NCBI GenBank assembly: GCA_033297075.1
Contig: MU858058.1
Location: 186,001 to 250,000, forward strand
DNA from: Rhypophila decipiens
Taxonomy: Eukaryota; Ascomycota; Sordariomycetes; Sordariales; Naviculisporaceae
Direction of reading: 5' to 3'
Length of the DNA stretch: 64,000 nucleotides
Numbering within the stretch: position 1 is the first letter of the stretch; each line of letters starts with the position of its first letter. The notes under the pieces are model-generated. The model worked only from the letters and a program-made list of their open reading frames with translations, did not search any database and was not told where the DNA came from. Below are positions 1 through 10,400 of this stretch, one piece after another. A program made the translations under genes and the position numbers.

Positions 1-1707
1 TGTATGCTGAGGTCCTGAATAGTTTTCTTGTCTTTGATTTCCTTGAAAAGCATGGTGAGGCCGTTATGCTCGACGATATCTTGACGAAACCTGTCATCTG
101 TCAGCAAACATCGTGGAACTCGGAGATAAATGTCTCTGTCTTACTTCTCCATATACACATCCAACTCTGCCGCACGTCTTCGCGCAATTTCGTAGAATTG
201 TTTCTGTTCCTCCATTCGTTTCTCGTCGACTTGAATACGTCGCATAATATCAACGACGTCTTCATCTTTTGGTGTTATAGGACCTCTGGTTAGGAAATCT
301 TCCATCACCTTGGAACTCGCGATTTGGGGTATCTGCAGTAGACTGCGCAAGAAAGCGCGTAACGATATTCTCTGGGTTTCTCGCAGGAGTGGTACGGTCT
401 ATGCCAGTCAGCAAGAGAGCCACAGTCACCAGACAGCAGTCGTTTCTTACCTCCTGAGGCCGAGGGCTCAGTGGCCCAGGTGAGTTTGCCCTACTCGACG
501 TTGAAGCCGCTCGATTGTGACCTGAAACCATTAGTATTGCAACCAGTCATCCGCAACAAAGAACAAGAAGACCAACCTCTAACAGACAGCAATTTCCCGC
601 CGGATTCGCTTGGTAGCCCGGGGCTGTTGACCGCAGGATTCAACTGCGTGGATACCGAGGAAATAGAAGAGCCTTCGGAGTCATTGTCCCCACCACGAGA
701 GCCCATGAGTCCCGACGCCGTCGAGTCTGCCTTATTCTTCTTGGGAACCGGGGGCAGGACTTTTCCTGGTAACTCTGTGCGGAGCTGCTTATGAAGACGA
801 CTGAAATCGCCGTATCGCCTTGCAACAAAATGCTCCAGCTCGCCTTTGCGCTTTACTCTGAGCAAGAATTCCTAGTCCAGGCGTTAGTTATTGCCCTCCT
901 TTGCGCATTTTGAACCACCAGAGACTTACAGCATGCTTGTGATATCTGATATTCCTCTTGACAGAAGCAATGCGAACTCCAGCAACATTCACGTCCCACC
1001 CATGTATATAGTGACCCTCTGGCATCGTAGAGACGAGACCGGACTCAATAGCGTCGGTTTCCACGACCTTGAGCTCCGAAAACCGTATCCTCTCCTCGAA
1101 ACCAGAGGATGTGGGGACTCCAGATACCATCATGAGCTCAACCAGCTTCTGTGCCTTTTGTGCCAATTTTCTTCTCTTGGTCTCCTCCAAACGGTCCTCT
1201 GACGACGATATATTCTTACTAGCGAAGGATTCGAGGAACACTTGTAGCTTGTCTTGCCAGAACTCCTTTTCTTTCGCCTTGTCGAGGAACGGGAACTCGC
1301 GGATATGGTGGACGAATATGTATCTGAGAATGGGGAGCTCGGAATCCAGCGGGGAGACCTCTCCAAACTCGGACTTGAAGGGGGCGCCGAATCTTTGGAG
1401 CGCCGTGGGCGAGTTGAGTTCTGAGATTTCCCATTTTACCTGCTCTGAGACGAGCTCGCGCTTCAGATCTGTAGCACTCACGAGATTGGTTAGCAAGATA
1501 CAGAGGCAATAGAAGGAATGGGGCGTACGAACAATGCTCCTGTTTCCCCGTCAAGGTGTGGGTTGGCGATGACGGTTCTTCATCGCTTGCAGCAGTTGTG
1601 GCTGGGCGAAGGGCAAGATCGAGGTCTGAGGATTGCGCCGGAGCAGCAGCTGGCTTGACTGTATTGCCATTGAGTCCCGAGGACTTGGGGGGAGGTTCGG
1701 TCGCCAT
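1..1707 (-). CDS. PX/PXB/DUF3818 domain protein (Lec1/YPR097W-like), 3' end off window
   Basis: Predicted phosphoinositide-binding membrane or lipid-traffic protein. I read six exons: complement(join(<1..90, 145..398, 451..521, 577..871, 930..1468, 1533..1707)); all joins keep frame and the introns are 52-64 bp. The start is MATEPPPKSSG. A PXB (PX-associated) region runs over about residues 55-170 (LKRELVSEQVKWEISELNSP onward). The PX domain follows, with the basic lipid-pocket part RVKRKGELEHFVARRYGDFS and the proline stretch KVLPPVPKK. After a Ser/Gly linker comes the start of DUF3818 (LRETQRISLRAFLRSLLQIP). This domain order is that of yeast YPR097W/Lec1 and its fungal relatives. The frame is still open at base 1, so the C-terminal part of DUF3818 lies outside the window. 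Exact lipid specificity cannot be read from sequence. Confidence 0.88.
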
Positions 1708-3601
1708 CGTGCAGAAGTAGGTATAACCGTTAGAAAAGAAGACTAGGGATTATGGAAGTCCAGGTAAGGAGAAGTCAGGAATCAAAGTTGGTGTCCTCGG
1801 GGAGGTTTTGTCAAATAGTTAAACCTGCTGGTACCGGTAGGCATACATAAAGGCTTCACTAACAGGGCTGTGTTGAAATACTGCTGGTTGCGTCAGATCC
1901 CTTGCCCGTTCGGCTTGTCCAAGAAGGGGTGTGGGGTGCTTGGCAAGAGGCGTCAGCGGGGCATTACCGCTTGTCCCATGCCTAACCCGCTGGGCATGCC
2001 TTGTGATTGTAATTTGTGAGATCCCGGGACATCACATCTGCTGGACCATGGAAACAAGGTGTTGGGCGGTTATTAGGTGTGCCCAACATGCACCTCAGAC
2101 CGTAAAGCCAACGATTTCTCAAAGAAGAACCTTTCACAGCCTTCCTCGCTGTTGAAGCATTTACTCGGGGTCGGCCATGTCGCAGAACGCCCAAGACACG
2201 GGCTGTCGCATGCGGCAGCTCGGCACCCGACGTTGGTATGGATTATGGCCCGGACTCGGTATTACGTATACGCTGCGTACGGTATCTTCAGGGGCTCAGA
2301 TACTATAATCTACACGTGTAGTAATCACTCCATCGGTGCTCTGCTGTGCCTCGGATTTAAGATGGTTTAATCTGTATGGCTTGTTCGTATGATTGCACCT
2401 TACTGAGGATCTGGACTCGCATCACTTTGCGTATAGAACGGGGACCGGGCGCTCCTCGCACTTGGAATGACCGGAGAACGGACGCAGTTCGGCGAGAAGC
2501 CATTCGGGGCCGACATGAATGGTACTCCTAAAAACAGTTGTGATTTTTTGACGATGAGAAAGGACATAACAACCAGCTAGCTAGCCCAAGCGCTTAACTC
2601 CACGCCGTAACCCGCAAGGCGCGCGGAAGCCCGGCAAGCAACCGCAAAACTCGCATGGCATTCCCGTTCAAGATTAATGGAAATAAGAGTAATAAAACCG
2701 AAGACAACCCAATATACCGATTACTAGTGTCCAATTTCGATTCCATTCAATCGTACCATTCAAACCCAGACGAATTTCGCTTCGTGTCACTGTTCTTGGT
2801 AGCCACGAGTATAACGATTCTGGCAACAAAAGGTGTAAGTGGCGCAGAGCATGATGACGTCTTCTCCCTTCCCCTCATGACCCCTCAGGGACCTGACCTT
2901 TCCCCTCAGCGCCCCTCAAGTTCCTGTGCAGTGCAGGCTAGCGATGTGACCTGCACGAAATATCAACTGCACGATCCCCTCAGCCCTGCGCGCTACAGCA
3001 CGCTACAGCACTTAGCCTCGTGCCTTGCGACGCTTTTTGGCTTAGGCGTGACACATATTGCTACTGTACTTCCACCAAGGTTCCGGCGGTTTCAGCCTCT
3101 CATGGGCTTGAGCTGAACTAGACTTTTGTATGGTTTATCTTATACCTGTACTCCGTACAGCTGCGTCACCAAGCCCGTCCAAGACCACTCGGAGTACGCG
3201 TGTATAGATAATATGCCCAAGACAGCGAATGCGAGGCTATCCAAGGCATCAGATACACCAAGCCACCAGAACCTCGAGACCAAGCCACTCGGCCGCTTGG
3301 CGGCGACTTCGGTTCGGTCAACCTCCGGAACAGACGGCGAAAATTTGGAAAATTGCCAGCTTGGACGGCATGATGTTGCCGACCAACCGAGGTCTGTCCG
3401 TGGCAGACTCATCTTTAGGGGCTCGGCCGTCTGGTAATCATACGGCAGTATTCCGGCCTCTCGGAGATACCGCAATAATGCTCGGCTGAAGATCCCTGAT
3501 GTGCCCACATGAACGCAACTCCTAATATGTATGTACTGTGATCCTTATTCCCACCTTGAACAAACCGGTTGTTGTAATAACAATGATTGAGTATGAACGC
3601 C
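1708..3601. other. Intergenic, no gene seen
   Basis: This is 1.9 kb between the start of the PX gene and the end of the next minus-strand gene. Open frames here are short and without recognisable family features. Around 2865-2990 the motif CCCCTCA recurs several times (CTTCCCCTCATGACCCCTCAGG and similar), and a 10-base unit CGCTACAGCA is repeated in tandem near 2990-3009. The promoter of the PX gene must lie at the left end of this stretch. Confidence 0.5.
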
Positions 3602-4938
3602 TTATAACTCATCGAATGCCCTGAGGAGGTCTTTATCTCCCAGTGTTGATGAGGCCGTCGGCAGCACCAATGTCCTGCTCCCGGTGCTACTCTTCTGATC
3701 TCCATTAGACGACATCGGAGATGGCATGCCTCTAGGAAGTCCATCTTTCCCATTCTCTTGTCCAAAACTCCCAGCTCCGCCAGACGAGCGTCCCTCCTGC
3801 CCACTCCCGCCCATCGTAGCATTCTCCACCGTACCTAAACTTTCATTGACAATCTGCGTCGTAACTTCCCCTAACCCAGCACCAGTAGACGCAGTATACT
3901 GTGCACTCAGGATTATCGCGCCAACAAAGAGGAGTAACACGGAGGTGACCATCCAGACCCAGCGGAGACGTCTTCTAGTCCTCTCCTGCCACTCACGGTC
4001 GGCTCGCTCCCAACGTTCAATCCTCTCCTTGACCCTGTCCACCCGGTCACTCAGACCCGTAATCTTGTCTCTGCCCACATGAACTCGTCGCTGTAAGATC
4101 TCGATCCGCTTTTGCTGGTCCTCGAATTGCCCAAAGGCGTCGAGTTGCGAGGAAGTCTCCTGCACCAATTCAGATGCTTCCGTGGTAAAGGTCTTATTCA
4201 TGTGTTGAGACAGACCCGCTAGTTCCTTAAGAGCTATTATGGTGCTTTGGAGGGTGCCAAGTCGTTCGAGGACGGACTCATATGTGGTGTCGAGTCGGCG
4301 GGTTGATGCGGTTTGGATGGTCTCAAGATGGGAGAGGGTTGTCCTCAGGCCGCTGGGTATCGTAATTAGTTAGTCACTTGTGAGCAAGCCATGATCAGGC
4401 CTTGAAATCTACAAGGAGAAGGAGGAGAAACAAACCTCTCCCTAGCGGCTATAGCCTTCTCTCTATCCTGCGCTGAAGCATCATTCGCTCTGTTTGAAGG
4501 TGATTTGCTATTGTTTGCTCTCGATGTGTACTGTACCATGGTTGCCGAGGAGGCGTTGGTGCTCAAGGCAGTCCCTCCGGCGACAGATGCAGCAAGAACA
4601 GCACTGCCCATACCCGATGATAAATGATTCTTGCTATTCTCGGCAGGTTGCGCAACGAGGATACTCGTTCTCCGGCTGGGATTCGGACTCAAGTTTGGCG
4701 TCACGACGCCCGACGGGGGACCATCGAGGGATTTTCGGACTTGCGCGCTGTTCGACGGCGCCGGCGTCTGAGCCACCAGGCTTAACGCATCGCGATCTTT
4801 ATCTTTCGCCGCACGGTTAGAATGATGACGATGCAGTCGGATAGGAGAGGACAGTTCGCTGATAGATCGGGTTATCTGATGGCGTGAGCGTTGTGGGGAC
4901 GATGGCCCTTTGGCCGGTTCGAACCCAATGTGAGACAT
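3602..4938 (-). CDS. Uncharacterised coiled-coil protein with one membrane span
   Basis: Two exons, complement(join(3602..4352, 4436..4938)), 417 aa; the intron has a CTAAC branch site and CCCAG acceptor. Residues 1-170 are a low-complexity Ser/Pro/Asn-rich, probably disordered and phosphorylated head (SRHQITRSISELSSP). Residues about 175-295 are heptad-like and charged (DQQKRIEILQRRVHVGRDK, DRVKERIERWERADREW), consistent with a coiled coil. It leads straight into basic RTRRRLRW and a single hydrophobic span at about 301-319 (MVTSVLLLFVGAIILSA). A Gly/Ser-rich tail of about 95 residues follows the span. Basic residues before the span suggest a cytosolic N-terminus and a luminal or outside tail. 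I do not recognise the family; an organelle-membrane tether is possible but only a guess. Confidence 0.75.
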
Positions 4939-5738
4939 TATTGTTGTTAATGATGGGGCATCACTAGCTTAAACTCTCCTTTGTGGTGTGGGCGGACCCT
5001 CGCCAGTTCAGGGACAAAGGGAACGAACTGAACAACGACCCAGCCCTGCTGGTCCACGATGTTGTGATGTCAATCAATGGATGCTCGCTAGCTCGAGCCT
5101 TGTTAGTGGGGCCAAGTGCCAAGACCGCTGGCGCTGTTTAGCATGTGAACTGTGGAACGGCTGGTACGTGTATATGTAACACGCCGTACGTCCGTATTGA
5201 CAAGGCCTGATATCAACGGTCCTCCTTCCCCCCTGCCACAGTACACCAAACTCACGGTCTTTGAAACGTGGAAATATCTTATTCTATGAATTCAGATCAA
5301 GTAAGGAACAGGAAATATCTTATTCTATGAATTCAGATCAAGTAAGGAACAGATCAGCACGACGCTCACATCCGTGTGTAACTCTTCTTTGTATGACGGA
5401 TAACTGTTGGATACGGGTGCATTCCATAACATCAGCTTTATGATGGCATAATGGGCGGCGAATTCTACGCCGTCCAGTACGTCTGGGAAAATACAAACGG
5501 CAATTTTTTGCAGCCGCTGTTAAATAATTCCTAGGAAGCAACTGAGCTTCAAAAGGATGGGTATCTCTCAATGTCATCGTGACCCTTCCGGGCCATCTTT
5601 GCTTTTTCCGCCACAAAGTGAGCGACTCGTCATAACAAGCCAGGAGAACCCGACCTGATATCGTACCGACGCAGACACCGTATTCCAGATAACCATGGCT
5701 TGCGCCGGAGCGTTGGAGCGGGGTGATGTACGAGAAGC
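4939..5738. other. Intergenic between the coiled-coil gene and CGR1
   Basis: About 800 bp. It holds the promoter of the minus-strand coiled-coil gene and the 3' region of CGR1. The only structured item I see is the 41-bp perfect tandem duplication listed separately. No convincing coding frame. Confidence 0.5.
5270..5351. repeat. 41-bp perfect tandem duplication
   Basis: Bases 5270-5310 and 5311-5351 are identical, head to tail, beginning GGAAATATCTTATTC and ending GTAAGGAACA. The duplication is exact, so it is either recent or maintained. It sits in the intergenic stretch upstream of the coiled-coil gene and has no coding role that I can see. Confidence 0.95.
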
Positions 5739-6232
5739 TCATGAGTTGAGCAGCTTGTTGCGCTTCTCTTTGCGCTTCAGTCTCTCGACCCTCTTCTTGT
5801 GCATCTTCTGGGCTATAAGCTCATATCTCTCCTTCTCTTCCTTTCTGGCGCGCTTCTCCTTGATGGCAGTTATCCTTCTCTGCAGAATGGGCGTTAGTGG
5901 TTGCGTTCTGCTTCCGCCAATCACCCACAAACCTAACTTACCTGGCGCTCTGCCTCCTTCTCTTCTTTCAACTCCTTCACCTTCGCCTTGACCAAGGCAT
6001 GGGCGACTCTATCTTTTGCGCGCTTTTCGTAGGATGTTAGGCCAGCTGCAGGTCGGAAAGCCTTCTTGGGTTCGTGCCATTGTTTTCCTGTTTGGATTTT
6101 GTAAGTTTGGGAGTTCCGAGATCATTTGAAGTGAGACGACTATCTCGTACCATTTACTCGCATTCCCAAATTCTTCGTCGTCACCGCTGGTGCCGATGCC
6201 GGCTTGGCCGTCTCTGTTGTAGTGGTTGACAT
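5739..6232 (-). CDS. CGR1: rRNA-processing protein Cgr1
   Basis: Small nucleolar protein needed for 60S ribosomal subunit assembly and pre-rRNA processing. Three exons, complement(join(5739..5879, 5942..6087, 6151..6232)), 122 aa. It begins [11 protein letters not shown], then carries the family signature split by intron 1 ([19 protein letters not shown], followed by [12 protein letters not shown]). The C-terminal half is a highly charged Lys/Arg/Glu coiled coil, ending in the near-invariant [19 protein letters not shown]. Length and architecture match fungal Cgr1/CgrA. It is transcribed away from the ubiquitin hydrolase gene, with about 390 bp between the two start codons. Confidence 0.93.
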
Positions 6233-6623
6233 TGTAGCAAGTCGATATGCGGCGAGTTTCAGTTCTTGCGACAATCGAGAAGCAGAGCAACACAAGGTGC
6301 GATTGCTGCAAATTGGTAACAGAATTAAAGGCGGTCAAGATTTCCCTGACCGACAGCGCTTGTTTGATAAAATTTTGGACGGCAGAATTGTGTGTCCCCG
6401 CATCCCACCTGAGCTTTGTCAGCGAGCTGAGTCTTGGCACAGCAGCTGCCAGGCTTCAGCTAAGATGCGTTCACACCACTCCACTGGGTCTATCCTCCAC
6501 AAACGGTCCCACAGCCTCCCTGTAAACTGTCCCCACATCCGTTCACAGGTTGAAATTGAAGTTGGGAGATCACCAGCTTCACCAGCTACGCCAGACTTCT
6601 TAATTCGCTCTCAACTCTTCAAA
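6233..6623. promoter_or_regulatory. Shared divergent promoter region, CGR1 / UCH
   Basis: This is the 391 bp between two oppositely directed start codons (CGR1 at 6232 and the C12 hydrolase at 6624). Both promoters and 5' leaders must fit here. No clear TATA box or named operator could be assigned. Confidence 0.5.
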
Positions 6624-7455
6624 ATGGCAAAGAAAATGTGGGAAATGCTGGGTAAGAAAGCCGGGACTCATCAGCCACTCATTTCTTGAACAAAAACTCA
6701 TCACAAATGCTGCAGAGAACAATCCAGATGTAATGAACCAGTTAGCAGCAAAGCTGGGTCTTTCGTCCGAACTCCAATTCTACGATGTCTACTCCCTGGA
6801 TGATCCCGACCAACTTGCCCACATCCCCCGACCAGCCTTGGCTTTGTTGGTAACCATCCCACTCACACCAGCTTGGGACCGAAATCGCAAGGCCGAAGAC
6901 GCCGAGATGGAACTTTATACTGGCTCCGGCCCGGACGAGCCGGTCATCTGGTTCAAGCAGACCATTGGCCACGCCTGCGGCTCGATCGGCTGTCTCGTCA
7001 GCATGATCAACGGTCCAGCCGCCGAATTCATCAAGCCCGATTCCGACCTCGCTGAGATTCGCAAGGCCGCCATCCCGCTGGACATGACCAAGCGCGCCGA
7101 GATGCTATACAACAGCGAGCCATTCGAGCGTGCCCACAAATCAGTCGAGCGGGGAGGTCAGAGCATTGCAAATTCCACGACGGACCGTAATGGTGGGCAT
7201 TTTGTGAGCTTTGTCAAGAGCGGCGGGAAGCTCTGGGAACTCGAAGGGTCAAGGAAAGGTCCCCTGGACAGAGGAAGTCTCGATGATGATGAAGACGTGC
7301 TCAGTCCGCGAGCCCTTGAAATGGGCCTGAAGCGGATAATCAAGCTGAACTCGAATGAGGGAGGAGAGAGCCTTCTTTTCAGCTGCATCGCTCTAGCTCG
7401 CAAGTCCCGAACTGAGGCAAGGGAATTTGGGGCTGTAAGTGCTAATGTCGGCTAA
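6624..7455 (+). CDS. Ubiquitin C-terminal hydrolase, peptidase family C12 (Yuh1/UCH-L3 type)
   Basis: Cysteine protease that trims small adducts from the C-terminus of ubiquitin or related modifiers. Two exons, join(6624..6651, 6716..7455), 255 aa; exon 1 codes MAKKMWEMLE. The UCH core is complete: oxyanion Gln91 and nucleophile Cys97 in QTIGHACGSIG, and catalytic His171 in NGGHFVSFV. The usual acidic triad residue, Asp in an L-D-G-R motif, reads Glu186 here (LWELEGSRKGP). The C-terminal β-strand LLFSCIALARK matches the end of the family domain. A strong GTAAGT donor lies just before the stop, at 7435, so an alternative spliced C-terminus is possible. Orientation is divergent from CGR1. Confidence 0.92.
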
Positions 7456-10400
7456 TCTGATTGCGGGGCACAGATCCACATTCTTTGTGTCGTGGCTTTC
7501 AGGGGTTCAGATTGTCTCTCCACGGCCTCTCCACTGGGCTGTCTCCAAGACCCCGACTTTTTTTGTGGCGCAAAATTTCTCTTTTCAGCTTTCACGGTGT
7601 CGGCTTTTTTGGGGAGATAGAACTTGTTAATATGCAAATTATCATACGGGTTATTTAACGACACGGGTGAGAAAGCTTAGTTATAGGTATGGGAAAGTTT
7701 GTTATTGACTAGGCCCGTCCCGCGAGTTTAATTTTACAGTGCGTATTGCCAATCTAGATTTCTATTCCTGGGCCGAAAGAAATTGAGATTCCGATCCAGA
7801 TTTGCCGCGTTGAATTTGTGGAGGAAATTGGGTATTTACTCGGCGACAGAAAGCAAATGGGACTTGGCTTTTGTCAACCAAGGCAACCCCTCTCGCTGAC
7901 AAGAAATATCTTTGCACTCGAGATCCATCAGCCTTTCAAGATCTGGCTTTGCAGGTTGCGTTTGACTCGACGGTGGCTTGGAAGTCGGGAATCCACCCCT
8001 ATCTGGAGGCTCGGAGATTGAGTTGTCGTCATATCCAGCCTCGGTATCCGTATTCACAGCGTGCCGAAGCGGGATTATTATCCGTGTTATGTATAGCACA
8101 TAGCCTGGATTATATCCAGCAACCAGCAGCCAGAGGAGGGTGACCATTAAATGATGCGGATATTGGTCTTAATCGCGCGCCTGAACTTTATATGGTGGAC
8201 AAACGCGTTTTAATAGCCAGCAAAGAAGTTAGCGCAACGGTGGACTGTTATGTCCTCGGTTCTGCCCCTGGCCGTTCAAATTCGCTGACCGAGGAGGAGA
8301 CTCCTTAAAAAGGTCCTTCACAGTCTTCTCACGCCTACCATAGTAAAACCTGATTGCTAGGTAGTGAAAAGGCCGTATGTGTCCGTACTGTGGAGAGTAT
8401 CAAAGGGGGGGCACTCGGATATTTATAAAGCAGTGGCTTCCGGGTTCCCTCCCTCCATTGTCTCTCGCGAATCTCGGGGAGGGGCCGGTTGGCGAGATTA
8501 ACTACCGCAGCCAACGGGGCGTGGAGTCGTCGACCGTTTATGACAGATTGGCAGTTGACTCTCGAGTATCACAATCCGGATGTGGAATACTCCTCGCCTG
8601 TGATTATTCACCTTGGCGAATATCGCCAAAAGAATTACGGTTATACTGAGGTGGTATTCGCTCCCCCCCTGAACGAAGAGGAGAGATCAAGATCTGCGGG
8701 GTTTTTACATAAAAGGCGGGGGTCAATTACTCCACAAAAGGGATCGGGAGACAAACGGGATCCGGCTGGCGAACACGGGGGTTCGATTCTGACGGCGAGG
8801 CCGGCGGAAAGGATGGGTTGTCGTCGGGACAAGACCATTGCGGCTTCTCTTTGCCGGCATGGAATGTGTGCTAGAGAAAATCTTGATACGTATGTGCGTC
8901 TGCGGTGTGGTGATCATTTTTGCTGTGTAGTGGTAAGCCATTGGCTGAATTCATACCGGTATTCGGTCTCACTCTCAGCTCTCACCATGAGAGACGGCGC
9001 AGCCGAAAGGCGGTAGAGCTGCAGATGGCTGCAGAGAACGTCTCTCTACTCTAGGCTCCTGTATCTGCTGTTCGTCCGGGATTGATATCTCAAACCCTTT
9101 CCAACCGCAACATGTTCTCAACCGGTTGAATGCTCCGAAGGGCTCATGCAGAGTTGACCGTGCACTATTTCTTGTGTGGGTGTTTCGGCCTCACAGTGGA
9201 CGATGAGGCCGATCGTAGCGCCTGGGCTTTCTGGAACTGCTGCAGCACTCAGGGACAGGCTTTGGGGGAAGGGGGGAGCACCACCAACGGCCGAGATCCT
9301 TTTTGCTCTCGAGGTGTGCAAGATGTTATCGAGGCATGCATTATCTTTTCAAGGCCGTCGCTCGGTGTAAATCATGCTGCACAGTTGCTCCGAGAACCAG
9401 AGTATGCATATGTAGTACGTAGATATCTTGTCGCTCTCCCTTTACCTCCACATACAATAGGTCCTATCCGACCATACGATGTTGGTACCGTCCCCTACAA
9501 GCCCATATCCGCCCGCAGTGTTGATGTCTCTGATCAGTCAAGATTTGTCACAACAGGTGTTGTTCTCATGTTCACCATCCGGGAGATGCACGCCCCCAAC
9601 TGCCAGACCGCGGCGTAGACATGTCAAGCGAGCCAAGTGACCCTGTTCAGGACATCACAGAGCGATAGGAAGCGCTGGTCCATCCAAGGCCATGGAAAAG
9701 CAAACTTGAAGACTAGCCAGCCCAAGTTGAGCTGACGTGAAAGACAAGACTTCCTAGGAAGAAGGCAAAGGTTATCAGTGAAAAGAATCATCACCAGTGT
9801 GCCTCACTAACAGTTACGGTACAGATAACCGTGTATTTATTCACTTATCCAAGTCCAAATCCTTCACCGCCTCCCCTCAGAACCAGATAAGGCAAGGCCA
9901 AATATTATGCAAAAAGGATGCACACGAAGGGCAAGGGGGATCGTAATCGGTGCAGCTTCACAGTGCGACTCTTTTGAGAACTGCCAGGGGTACGAAGACA
10001 CTTCCCCCTTGTTCCCCCAAACTGCAGTGGATCCGCTCTCAGGTCCAGGGCTTCAGGCACAGGATCCCAGGAACCGAGTGTCAGCTGGACCGCCAATCAC
10101 CAACCAGAACCTAGGTAGAATCAAGTCTAGCGGACATCATTCTTGCCCTTCCTTGGATCTAGGCGAGGAAGGTCCAAGAGAAATAGGCTCCGTCGCAGAC
10201 CAGATTGGACTAATAGCGGGGTACCTGACGCTACTGCAATGAGGCGCAGACAGTCGCGTACCTCGCTATTCATTTTAAACAACATCACGGAGGCGGGGAC
10301 GCAATACGAAATTGACTCGGGACTCGACAAACGGCCCAAGAACAAAAAAGGAAACGGCGCGAGAGATGATTGATGTTTTTAGATGCTCTCCACATCGAAA

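Noticed and set aside
2655..3116. 153-codon plus-strand frame
   Set aside because: Contains repeated CCCCTCA words and no domain; more likely repeat-derived than coding.
3145..3160. Dispersed TACTCCGTA-like words (also near 10632 and 56903)
   Set aside because: Too short and too few in the window to call a repeat family.
8780..8800. GGGGTTCGATTCTGAC, a tRNA-like B-box
   Set aside because: No T-stem pairing, no acceptor stem or anticodon arm around it.
8489..9016. 175-codon plus-strand frame
   Set aside because: No family features, no supporting splice sites, composition unlike the neighbouring genes; taken as a chance frame in the gene-poor stretch.
9130..9618. 162-codon plus-strand frame
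   Set aside because: No recognisable domain and several unlikely residue runs; chance frame.
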